16,018 bases of DNA, from NCBI GenBank assembly GCA_017961385.1, contig JAGCXJ010000180.1, positions 1-16,018 on the forward strand. The letters are read 5' to 3'. Below the pieces are notes generated by a model. The model made no database searches. It saw only the letters and a program-made list of their open reading frames with translations, and was not told the DNA's origin. The stretch is from Lachnospiraceae bacterium. GTDB taxonomy: Bacteria; Bacillota; Clostridia; Lachnospirales; Lachnospiraceae. The first letter of the stretch is position 1. Each line of letters opens with the position of its first letter. The position numbers were made by a program, and so were the translations under genes. Positions 6,993-13,206 of this stretch are shown here, in pieces.

Positions 6993-7640
6993 TCATAACA
7001 GTTCTTCTAACGTTCTTATAACACGTACAGACTCGATCTTAACATCTTGCTTTCTTGAAATGTAAACAGGAGTGATTCCAAGAAGCTTTGCAGGTTCAAT
7101 ATCCGAAGTAAGCGAATCCCCGATATGTATAACCTCATTTGGCTTTACCTTTGCTATCTCCATAGCCTTCTCAAATATTGCCTTATCTGGCTTGCATGCA
7201 CGTGCCATCTCGGCAGATATGATTCCCGCAGGCTCTATGCCTTTTATCTTCATTGATTCCTCTAGATAGCACAGATCATCATTTGATAATACATAGATCG
7301 GAAGCTTTGATCTTTCAAAAAAAGGTTTTACATCTTCAAACAAAGGTGCATGGACCCACACATTTCTCCAGATTTGGTGCATGTAATCCAGATCGCCGCT
7401 TAGTCCATATTCCTTTACGCAATAGTCAAGTATCCTGTCAACCTTTTCGTCATTCTTTATAAACGCATCCCCATGGCTCTGAGCCTCAAGATTTTTTACC
7501 ATCCCCCAGACTATGCGCAGTATTTCATTGGGATCAGCGATATTGCTGTGAGTCATAAAATACTTAAGCAGCTGTCTGGTATATGGCTCATCCTCTTTAA
7601 CCATGGTTCCTGTATAATCCAAAAAATATGCTTTGATCAT
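6993..7640 (-). CDS. HAD-superfamily hydrolase, probable small-molecule phosphatase
   Basis: HAD hydrolases form a phospho-aspartate on the first motif Asp. Visible motifs: motif I FLDYTGT (D8, with T10 where phosphatases usually have a second Asp), an alpha-helical C1-type cap (about 15-100), motif II VLSND (S119), motif III lysine K150 in ACKPDKAIF, motif IV HIGDSLTSD (D175, D180). The Asp-to-Thr change at the general acid position occurs in some HAD groups and could lower phosphomonoesterase activity or point to another leaving group; this is not decided by sequence. The 215 residues resemble HAD-IA proteins of the YjjG type. The ribosome site is weak: AAAGG lies 16 bases before the ATG, overlapping the Nudix stop region; translation may depend on coupling. 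Neighbours with nucleotide-related functions hint at a nucleotide or sugar-phosphate substrate. Confidence 0.88.
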   Translation of the reverse strand: MIKAYFLDYTGTMVKEDEPYTRQLLKYFMTHSNIADPNEILRIVWGMVKNLEAQSHGDAFIKNDEKVDRILDYCVKEYGLSGDLDYMHQIWRNVWVHAPLFEDVKPFFERSKLPIYVLSNDDLCYLEESMKIKGIEPAGIISAEMARACKPDKAIFEKAMEIAKVKPNEVIHIGDSLTSDIEPAKLLGITPVYISRKQDVKIESVRVIRTLEELL

Positions 7641-7663
7641 GATCTTTACAAGTCAAATCCTTT

Positions 7664-8131
7664 CTAGTCGACAATTATATCCTTAACTCCTTTAGCCCAG
7701 TCAAGTATTGCCTTGCTGTCGCATGGGAACAGTTCAGGCGGAATATCTTCTCTGTTAAAAAATCGATGCTCTATCACTTCAGAATCGGTATCTGAGATCA
7801 TGCCGCTGTATTCGTTTGTCCAGAACATTACAGCTAAAGAATATACAACATCCTTGTTAGGATAATGTATCTCTCTTTGTTTCCCTGAATATATCCCGAA
7901 AAGCTTGAGATTCTTAACCTCGATACCTGCCTCTTCTCTTACTTCTCTTTTTGCTGCCTGTTCATATGTTTCAATAGGTTCAAGAGCGCCTCCGGGAAGA
8001 CTCCATTCTCCCGTATCACTCCTCTTTTGCAAAAGGATCTGTCCCAAATCATTCTCTATAAGGACACCGCATCCGACTGTCATTACAAGATCATGTCCTA
8101 TGTGCTCTCTGATGCTGTTAATGTAATTCAT
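7664..8131 (-). CDS. Nudix hydrolase
   Basis: Nudix enzymes split nucleoside diphosphates linked to another group (dNTPs, ADP-ribose, NADH, dinucleoside polyphosphates). The 155-residue protein carries one complete Nudix box from G48 to I70: G48, E54, then REVREEAGI (62-70), so the metal-binding glutamates are intact. The strands around it (VMTVGCGVLIEND, ILLQKRSDTGEWSLPGG) are normal; the layout is like MutT/ADP-ribose pyrophosphatase-type proteins of unknown substrate. The ribosome site is poor (GGGT about 9 bases before the ATG), and the gene starts 12 bases after the alkD-like stop. An ADP-ribose or oxidised-nucleotide substrate would suit the macrodomain and repair neighbours but is inference. 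Confidence 0.92.
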   Translation of the reverse strand: MNYINSIREHIGHDLVMTVGCGVLIENDLGQILLQKRSDTGEWSLPGGALEPIETYEQAAKREVREEAGIEVKNLKLFGIYSGKQREIHYPNKDVVYSLAVMFWTNEYSGMISDTDSEVIEHRFFNREDIPPELFPCDSKAILDWAKGVKDIIVD

Positions 8132-8143
8132 TTCATTTACCCA

Positions 8144-8833
8144 TTATTTCTTTATCTTCAAAGTTTTTAGATATTCCTTCTGTTCATCAGATATACGATA
8201 GCTTTCAACTGATTTCTGAATAGCTTTGTTATGTGTCCATACATCAAGTCTTTTCTCTTTTATGAATGGAAGGATACTATCATACTGCTTTGCCAATGCG
8301 GTAGCAAAATACCATGCGATCATCATATTGATATAGTATTCATCAGATCTGATACCTGCAACTATTTCAGGATATGACAGATCAAAATCATCATCCAGAT
8401 AATGCTCCATAAGCATCCCGATACCAAATCTTATCGTATATGTCTTGTCAGAATATATCCATTTCTTAACAGTTTCTAACAGCACCTGTTTATTCATTTT
8501 ACATACCTTTGGAGACATCTGGTCACATGTTGCCCAGTTGTCTACATAGGGAAGAAATCGATCGACCTCGTTTACACATTTTGAGTAATCCTTGAATTCG
8601 GATATGATAAATGCATGAAGCTGATTCTCCTCAAAATACTTATGAGGCAGATCATATAAAAATCCGTCAAGATCATCCCTTTTTGACAGCTGTTTTGCAT
8701 ATGAACGCAGTATAGGTGTTCTTACACCTATTATTGCATCCTTATCAATACTCGGTATGATCTTTATCTGCATATCCCTGTATTTCTGATCCTGTTTTGC
8801 AAATAGCTCTTCTCTTATCTCATCTGTGATCAT
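8144..8833 (-). CDS. AlkD-type DNA alkylation repair glycosylase (ALK/HEAT-like fold)
   Basis: AlkD-family proteins remove bulky or cationic N3/N7-alkylated purines from DNA without flipping the base. The 229 residues are full length and helical throughout. Residues matching the known catalytic set are present in the expected spacing: W100 and D104 in DNWATCDQ, R135 in TIRFGIGML, and W174 in MIAWYF; the C-terminal WTHNKAIQKSVESYRI (199-214) is also typical. A working base-excision enzyme is therefore likely. The start ATG overlaps a TAA in the preceding frame as TAATG, and GGAAAGGG lies about 10 bases upstream, inside the end of the upstream DUF2809/HEYGH reading frame. This overlap is a sign of translational coupling with that gene, although the latter now carries an earlier in-frame TGA. 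Confidence 0.93.
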   Translation of the reverse strand: MITDEIREELFAKQDQKYRDMQIKIIPSIDKDAIIGVRTPILRSYAKQLSKRDDLDGFLYDLPHKYFEENQLHAFIISEFKDYSKCVNEVDRFLPYVDNWATCDQMSPKVCKMNKQVLLETVKKWIYSDKTYTIRFGIGMLMEHYLDDDFDLSYPEIVAGIRSDEYYINMMIAWYFATALAKQYDSILPFIKEKRLDVWTHNKAIQKSVESYRISDEQKEYLKTLKIKK

Positions 8834-8949
8834 TACCAGTAAGCCCTTTCCTTTGTAATCTTCTCACCCCAGTATGAAGCCCATTTTTCACAATATAGCC
8901 ACGTATACGGTATGTCTCTTTTATTACGCAATCTGTCAAAAACAGGAAA
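8833..8949 (-). pseudogene. Stranded C-terminal tail of the DUF2809/HEYGH gene after an in-frame TGA
   Basis: Directly after the TGA at 8950-8952, the same frame continues for 38 sense codons to a TAA at 8833-8835. The translation looks genuine and conserved in style (FPVFDRLR, then PYTWLYCEKWASYWGEK), as expected downstream of the HEYGH segment in such membrane proteins. The TAA overlaps the ATG of the alkD-like gene (TAATG), the usual shape of adjacent coupled genes. This strongly suggests that the original gene was 266 residues long and that the TGA is a recent nonsense change, a sequencing error or a recoded codon. Confidence 0.75.
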
Positions 8950-9633
8950 TCATGCCCAGCTAATAGACGGAATACCTATGAACAAAAGATACATTGGTCC
9001 TAACAACAACGCCTGAAATGTATGTCCATATTCGTGTACGATGACCTCGGGCCTGTCATGAGGAGCAAATATAAACATACCTAAGGATATCCCTCCCTGT
9101 AGAGGCCACTCGGTAAGTACAACTCCACGATAATAACGATGCGGACTATTGTAAAACCAAAGATACAGCATCAGGCCGCCCAGAGTTTGTGCAAATCCCC
9201 ATGTCCAGTGTATAAATACCCCGATCGGATAAAACCAGCATCTGTCATCCCTTGATTCCAAGGCAAGATATATTCCTATAAGATATAATCCGAGCATATA
9301 TGCCAGAATATCCAAAAGATCAAAATGTCCACCTATTATAATCCCGATCAGCGAATTCTTATCGATCCCAAGATGTCCCGTAATATCGTATGCCTGCAGC
9401 AGTTCTGCTTGCCAGCCCAGGAAATAGCATAACAGAGGAAGCACGTAAACAGAAAAAATCCTGTCATACACAAATATGATCGCCCTTATCATAAAATAGA
9501 TCATAGGAATGACCAAAACATCGCCTACAAATCCTCTTACTAAACCTTTAGACCATTTTCCTATAGCAATTTCGATCAGCAGTAAAACTATGAATGAAAT
9601 TCCGTATTTTATTCTCAATTTACCTTTACTCAT
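8950..9633 (-). CDS. DUF2809 membrane protein fused to a HEYGH metalloprotease-like region, interrupted by TGA
   Basis: The N-terminal part (about residues 5-120) matches the small membrane family DUF2809: FVGDVLVIPMIYFMIR (35-50), a GWQAELLQ helix (73-80) and GGHFDLLDILAYMLG (101-115). A second region follows: hydrophobic segments, then VIVHEYGHTFQALLLGP (197-213) with an HExxH zinc motif (H200, E201, H204), then IGIPSISWA and the TGA. Without the stop the same frame adds 38 residues (8833-8949), giving 266. Roles of both parts are unknown; HEYGH could be a zinc site or part of a membrane protein without protease activity. The ATG at 9633 has no clear ribosome site and lies 11 bases past the TetR stop, so translation may be coupled. 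The truncated protein keeps HEYGH but loses the conserved Tyr/Trp-rich tail. Confidence 0.75.
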   Translation of the reverse strand: MSKGKLRIKYGISFIVLLLIEIAIGKWSKGLVRGFVGDVLVIPMIYFMIRAIIFVYDRIFSVYVLPLLCYFLGWQAELLQAYDITGHLGIDKNSLIGIIIGGHFDLLDILAYMLGLYLIGIYLALESRDDRCWFYPIGVFIHWTWGFAQTLGGLMLYLWFYNSPHRYYRGVVLTEWPLQGGISLGMFIFAPHDRPEVIVHEYGHTFQALLLGPMYLLFIGIPSISWA

Positions 9634-9644
9634 TATATCAGACT

Positions 9645-10208
9645 CTAGAATGCAAACGTACTATTCTTTATCCTTTTCAAATATTCTTCAACAGTATTCC
9701 TTACTGTTTGCGGATCTTCCTTCATTCCTCTGTGCACCCATAATGCCATAACATTCCATACTGCGCCGTTATTGAGTGCTATCAGATATTCAGAATCCAA
9801 TCCTTCAAAAAGATCATTGAACGGGTTTGACTCTGAAACCTCTTTTTTTCTAAGCAAAGGTCCGTCCTCATTCATGCATTTTAGCACAAGATGGAGCATA
9901 TCGTTTTTTTCAAGAAGCATTAAAATGTCCCTGTTTTTTTCTGCATATGAAATTATTGTTGTAAGCACATCTCCTCTGGCATTGTTAACTATATCAAAAT
10001 ATTCTCGGAAAGACTTTTTTATCAGTGAACACAATACATCATCCTTTGATTCATAATTTCTGTAAAAGGTCTTTCTTGCCAGTGAAGCCGTAAGTATTAT
10101 CTGTTTAACGGTTATCTCACTGTACGGATATTCTTCCATAAGCTTAAGCAATGCCTGCGTTATCTCCGTCTTGGATCTTACCGCTGAAGGATTGTTTGAT
10201 TCGATCAT
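9645..10208 (-). CDS. TetR/AcrR-family transcriptional regulator
   Basis: A ligand-responsive repressor of the TetR type. Numbered from the ATG at 10208 (187 residues), the N-terminal helices run from TEITQALLKLMEEYPYSEIT to the recognition part VKQIILTASLARKTFYRNYESKDDVL (about 34-59); the C-terminal ligand-binding domain is all helical, with no recognised ligand class. Two in-frame starts lie upstream, an ATG at 10214 and a GTG at 10232; GAGG at nine bases favours 10208. The gene reads as the first of the seven-gene minus-strand run and is divergent from an HXXEE membrane protein gene. A 19-base dyad over its own translation start region and a second, weaker one at the -35 region suggest autoregulation and joint control of both directions. 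Confidence 0.92.
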   Translation of the reverse strand: MIESNNPSAVRSKTEITQALLKLMEEYPYSEITVKQIILTASLARKTFYRNYESKDDVLCSLIKKSFREYFDIVNNARGDVLTTIISYAEKNRDILMLLEKNDMLHLVLKCMNEDGPLLRKKEVSESNPFNDLFEGLDSEYLIALNNGAVWNVMALWVHRGMKEDPQTVRNTVEEYLKRIKNSTFAF

Positions 10209-10220
10209 ACGCATTTTCCT

Positions 10221-10239
10221 CAAAAATGACACATTTTTG
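10221..10239. promoter_or_regulatory. Operator-like dyad O1 at the TetR gene start
   Basis: CAAAAATGACACATTTTTG: two perfect 8-base arms (10221-10228, 10232-10239) around ACA. The size and symmetry suit a TetR dimer site, and it covers the region just ahead of the TetR ribosome site. Its inner part AAAATGACACA recurs inverted at 10316-10326. Binding is inferred. Confidence 0.55.
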
Positions 10240-10285
10240 TAAAATCGTGTATCTTTATCAATCTGTATTTACATTTTCAGATAAT

Positions 10286-10314
10286 ATTATATACTTATCG
10301 CAGAAACGATACAA
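10286..10314 (-). promoter_or_regulatory. Near-consensus sigma-70 promoter for the TetR-led gene run
   Basis: On the minus strand TTGTAT (10309-10314), 17 bases, TATAAT (10286-10291). The -10 is perfect and the -35 matches four of six. It points toward the TetR gene, giving a leader of about 70 bases, and its -35 overlaps operator-like site O2. Confidence 0.7.
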
Positions 10315-10326
10315 GTGTGTCATTTT
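10312..10326. promoter_or_regulatory. Operator-like site O2 in the divergent promoter region
   Basis: TGTGTCATTTT at 10316-10326 is an exact inverted copy of AAAATGACACA within O1 (10223-10233). Around the TGT centre the arms CAAGTG and CATTTT form an imperfect dyad. It overlaps the TetR -35 and sits just upstream of the TATATA-like -10 (10331-10340) of the plus-strand gene, so one bound repressor could act in both directions. Confidence 0.45.
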
Positions 10327-10358
10327 AGCTTATATATACTTATTGTCAGGAAACAAAA

Positions 10359-10865
10359 ATGAGAGAATATCTATTGTTATTACCAATCATCTTTATTTTT
10401 CATGATATGGAGGAGATCATTGGCTTTGACTGGTTCTTTAAAACAAACTCAGGCCTTTTTGAACGCTATCCAAAATTGAATAAAATATACAACGGCCTGA
10501 CAACCGCAACATTTTCTGCAGCTGTTTATGAAGAATTCATTCCATTCTTCGGTATTAGCCTTTGGGCCTATTATTTTCCGAACAAGATATTATATGCTGT
10601 TTGGTTTGGTATCTTTATATCCCTGACAGGCCACTTTGCAGTTCACATTGTCCTTTCGATTTATATTAAGAGATACATACCTTGCGTCATAACAAGTATC
10701 ATTTGTTTGCCAATCAGTATACTCATACTTGATAAGAGTGTAAATTATCTATCTTTTGATATAATGACCGCTATATGTATAATAATCTCGGTAATTGCTA
10801 TGATGGCAAATATGAAACTGGCACACGGACTTGCACATTTTCTAAACAGAAGGACTGCTGTTTAA
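10359..10865 (+). CDS. HXXEE-domain membrane protein
   Basis: The 168-residue hydrophobic protein carries the signature of the HXXEE family: HDMEE (15-19) in the first membrane helix, a second acidic/histidine set (VYEEF 56-60, GHFAVHI 91-97) and HGLAH (156-160). About five membrane segments are visible. The repeated His and Glu residues in membrane helices could bind metal or form a catalytic site; the biochemical role of the family is not known to me. AGGA lies eight bases before the ATG. It is divergent from the TetR gene, whose operator-like sites lie in between, an arrangement that suggests direct repression. A GNAT acetyltransferase gene follows after 17 bases, probably in the same transcript. 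Confidence 0.85.
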   Translation: MREYLLLLPIIFIFHDMEEIIGFDWFFKTNSGLFERYPKLNKIYNGLTTATFSAAVYEEFIPFFGISLWAYYFPNKILYAVWFGIFISLTGHFAVHIVLSIYIKRYIPCVITSIICLPISILILDKSVNYLSFDIMTAICIIISVIAMMANMKLAHGLAHFLNRRTAV

Positions 10866-10882
10866 TTGAAAGGAGCATTTAA

Positions 10883-11365
10883 ATGGAGCTCAGACCATAT
10901 AAAAGCAATGATGCTGAAACGATCTTATCCTGGTGTGATAATGAAAAAGCGTTTTATGAGTGGAGTGCGGGTATACTAGGTAATTACCCGATAAGCGCAA
11001 AACAGTTTGGTTTTGTTGAATCGTTAAAGGCTTTTACAGCGTATGAAGATAATGAGATCGTCGGATTCTTCACTTTAAGAAAACCTGATGGAGCAATCGA
11101 TGAACTCAGAATAGGCTGTGTAATAATCGACCCTAAAAAACGAAGGATGGGACTGGGCAAAAAAATGCTCAACCTCGGGCTGGATTATGCATTTAATACT
11201 GGTAAAGCTAGTAAGGTATCTCTAGGAGTTTTTGAAAACAACATATCTGCATACAACTGCTACAGATCTGCGGGCTTTGAAGATATTAAGGCCGAAGAAA
11301 TCGAGACCTACGAAATACTTGGAGAAAAGTGGAGATGTAAGGAAATGATAAAACCAAAATCATAA
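10883..11365 (+). CDS. GNAT-family N-acetyltransferase
   Basis: Transfers an acetyl group from acetyl-CoA to an amine of an unknown acceptor. The 160 residues form one GNAT domain: a beta strand with FTAYEDNEIVGFFTLR (51-66), the strand ELRIGCVIIDPKKR, the acetyl-CoA pyrophosphate loop RRMGLGKKM (87-95), and the C-terminal VFENNISAYNCYRSAGF (116-132), where the Asn and Tyr are typical of RimI/RimJ-like members. AAAGGAG lies seven bases before the ATG. It stands 17 bases behind the HXXEE gene and is followed by a strong terminator, so the pair makes a two-gene transcript. Acceptor (small molecule, antibiotic or protein N-terminus) cannot be told. Confidence 0.92.
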   Translation: MELRPYKSNDAETILSWCDNEKAFYEWSAGILGNYPISAKQFGFVESLKAFTAYEDNEIVGFFTLRKPDGAIDELRIGCVIIDPKKRRMGLGKKMLNLGLDYAFNTGKASKVSLGVFENNISAYNCYRSAGFEDIKAEEIETYEILGEKWRCKEMIKPKS

Positions 11366-11422
11366 TTAGTTGATGTTAATAAGAATCAGAGAACACACAA
11401 AAATCGTTAAATAAACAATGAA

Positions 11423-11455
11423 TGACCAGCTTAGTAAGCTGGTCACTTGTTTTTC
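11423..11455 (+). terminator. Strong intrinsic terminator between convergent gene pairs
   Basis: Perfect 10-base stem TGACCAGCTT (11423-11432) with AAGCTGGTCA (11436-11445), 3-base loop, followed on the plus strand by CTTGTTTTTCTT. On the minus strand the same stem is followed by TTCATTGTTTATTT, so it may also stop transcripts from the membrane-protein pair at 11474-12181. Confidence 0.88.
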
Positions 11456-11473
11456 TTGCATAAGCTTTTATAA

Positions 11474-11785
11474 TTATTCCTTTTGATCATTCTCACTGCC
11501 AGTATTATCTTTCTGTACTCTATCTGCGATGAATACCGCATATAATAAACTCCAAAATGAATAATCTAAAACACACAGCAGAGCTAACCATTTGACAGGA
11601 CTGATCAGCCCAGCTATCAAAAGATGAATCCCTCCAAGTAAAGGTATTCCTGATATATGATGATCAGAACCTTTGCTCTGGATCTTTTTGGTTTCAATAA
11701 CTGCACCAATATTAATTATCAGATAAAGAATACCTATTCCACCTATTATTGCCGGGAAAACCCAAGGATGCATCTTAAACCACAT
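11474..11785 (-). CDS. Small membrane protein of unknown function, 103 residues
   Basis: Three hydrophobic segments are visible: about residues 8-30 (PWVFPAIIGGIGILYLIINI), 46-64 (IPLLGGIHLLIAGLI) and 66-88 (WLALLCVLDYSFWSLLYAVF), with a charged C-terminal tail (DRVQKDNTGSENDQKE). Between segments one and two lies a polar loop, KGSDHHISGIPLLGG, whose paired histidines and glycines look conserved in style. No named family was recognised. GAGGTG lies about 10 bases before the ATG. The gene starts 15 bases after the stop of the membrane protein gene at 11801-12181, so the two are probably co-expressed; an immunity or accessory membrane role is possible but unsupported. Confidence 0.75.
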   Translation of the reverse strand: MWFKMHPWVFPAIIGGIGILYLIINIGAVIETKKIQSKGSDHHISGIPLLGGIHLLIAGLISPVKWLALLCVLDYSFWSLLYAVFIADRVQKDNTGSENDQKE

Positions 11786-11800
11786 GAGTAATGCTCACCT

Positions 11801-12181
11801 CTATTCCATTAATAATGTTTGAATTGAATATACAAGATTCGGACCATGTCCAAACCTAAAAACATACATCAAACCTAAAATTCCTATAACAACATGTAAC
11901 GCAACTAATATATACTTGACCACGTTTCTCTTGATTTTTGATATTCTACATTGCCAAATAGTAAAACCAAGCATTTTTATGAGGATGATCATCACTTCCC
12001 AAAAACCGGCGCCCAGACGAAATACAACCTGATTTTGCAACTCACCAGACCAGTTTTCATATTCAGTAACATCAAACCCGACCAGATCTACCAACAGTGA
12101 AGGTATAAAAAAAATGAATAATACAAGTAGGGTAAAATCTAACAAAACCAGAATTAGGCTATAAATATTCTTATATCTCAT
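11801..12181 (-). CDS. Membrane protein of unknown function, 126 residues
   Basis: The protein has three likely membrane segments: residues 8-34 (an almost entirely aliphatic and Phe-rich stretch), about 56-76 (LGAGFWEVMIILIKMLGFTIW) and 88-107 (YILVALHVVIGILGLMYVF). A polar stretch with DVTEYENWSGELQNQ (37-51) lies between the first two and the loop RISKIKRN is basic, which by the positive-inside rule places it in the cytoplasm. No family was recognised. The ATG has only a weak ribosome site (GAAAG about 11 bases away). It leads a two-gene unit with the 103-residue membrane protein; a TTGAAA/TATGAG pair near 12210-12240 might be the promoter but is poor. Confidence 0.72.
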   Translation of the reverse strand: MRYKNIYSLILVLLDFTLLVLFIFFIPSLLVDLVGFDVTEYENWSGELQNQVVFRLGAGFWEVMIILIKMLGFTIWQCRISKIKRNVVKYILVALHVVIGILGLMYVFRFGHGPNLVYSIQTLLME

Positions 12182-12317
12182 TATTGTAACACTTTCATTT
12201 GCTCTATATTCTCATAGACACCAAAGCTTTTATTTCAAAAAGCACCTAACAAATTTTTGCTATTATCGAATTTTATCATATCCAATACATCATTACGAAA
12301 ATGTGATGAAATGAATA

Positions 12318-13106
12318 TTACTTAACAACTTGTAATTCTGCCAGAGAAACATAATGTTTTACCGGGAATATCTCCGGAGCATTATCACTTAGCATCTTCA
12401 TGTGTTCTTTGTTCCATGCATTAAGTTGCTCCGGATTCATTGCAGCCCCAACACCTCTGCAGGCACGCATGCGACCATGCCAGCTTTCTCGTGTGAATGA
12501 AACATCTACTCTGTACTCTTTTCGCAATACTATTTCAAAGTATTTAAGCAATTCATCAGGAACAAAAACAGGTTGAACAGTATCTCCGTAAGAAGACCAA
12601 CTGGGATTATGCCTTAAGATAATCTCTTCGCTTTTTCCCGCAATAGTATCCTCATAAGGAAGCCATCCCATGTACAAAATTAGCAGTTTCCCACCAGGCT
12701 TTAACATATGTGCGTATTTTGGCGCTATAGCCTCAGCATCCAAATACCAGATGCACTGGCATACAGTTATAACATCGAATGTATCATCTTTATAGGTTAC
12801 TTCTTCGGCCGGACATGCATAAAACTCGATATCCATCCCCTTTTCAGAAGCAAGAAGCTTTGCCTGCTCGATCTGTTGGGGAGAAATATCAGTTCCAATC
12901 CATTTTGCACCATACTTGTACATATTCCGCGGAAGGACTCCGGTTCCTGTTCCAACATCAAGTACTTTCTGTCCGTTCTTACATAACTCCAGATCCAAAA
13001 TACTTTGATAAAACTCATCCGGATAAATATCCCTGTATTTGGCGTAATCCTTTGAAGTATTTCCCCAATCAAAGGGTTTTCCTTCATCTATATCAGAAAA
13101 TTGCAT
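12318..13106 (-). CDS. Class I SAM-dependent methyltransferase
   Basis: Transfers a methyl group from S-adenosylmethionine. Motif I VLDVGTGTGVL (48-58) binds SAM, GTDISPQQIEQAK (71-83) is motif II with the acidic residue for the ribose, FDVITVCQCIWYLD (110-123) is motif IV region, and LKPGGKLLILYMGWLP (135-150) is the post-motif strand. The 262 residues include a C-terminal extension (about 165-262) rich in Trp and Arg that probably forms the acceptor site. This layout resembles UbiE/Methyltransf_11-type small-molecule methylases; the acceptor is unknown. GGGAG lies eight bases before the ATG. The dikinase-like gene ends 100 bases upstream on the same strand with no terminator seen in between, so read-through transcription is possible. 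Confidence 0.92.
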   Translation of the reverse strand: MQFSDIDEGKPFDWGNTSKDYAKYRDIYPDEFYQSILDLELCKNGQKVLDVGTGTGVLPRNMYKYGAKWIGTDISPQQIEQAKLLASEKGMDIEFYACPAEEVTYKDDTFDVITVCQCIWYLDAEAIAPKYAHMLKPGGKLLILYMGWLPYEDTIAGKSEEIILRHNPSWSSYGDTVQPVFVPDELLKYFEIVLRKEYRVDVSFTRESWHGRMRACRGVGAAMNPEQLNAWNKEHMKMLSDNAPEIFPVKHYVSLAELQVVK

Positions 13107-13206
13107 ATTTCAGGCTCCCAATCATCCCACATAATATGCAATTATTTTAGCATATTTTTCGCACAAAAATCCTTCATGATCACACAAAACAGTTTGGCCT
13201 GAATTG

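Noticed and set aside
8895..8952. Selenocysteine insertion at the TGA in the HEYGH gene
   Set aside because: Only a weak 4-base stem (CTGT...ACAG) lies directly after the TGA; no SECIS-like stem with an apical loop at the right distance is visible, and the site is not next to a redox motif.
12226..12243. GCTTTT/AAAAGC stem as terminator of the methyltransferase gene
   Set aside because: Short AT-rich stem without a proper T-tract on the minus strand; too weak to call.
13107..13206. Terminator or promoter between the dikinase-like and methyltransferase genes
   Set aside because: AT-rich stretches and TTGTGC occur, but no stem with T-tract and no -35/-10 pair with acceptable spacing was found.
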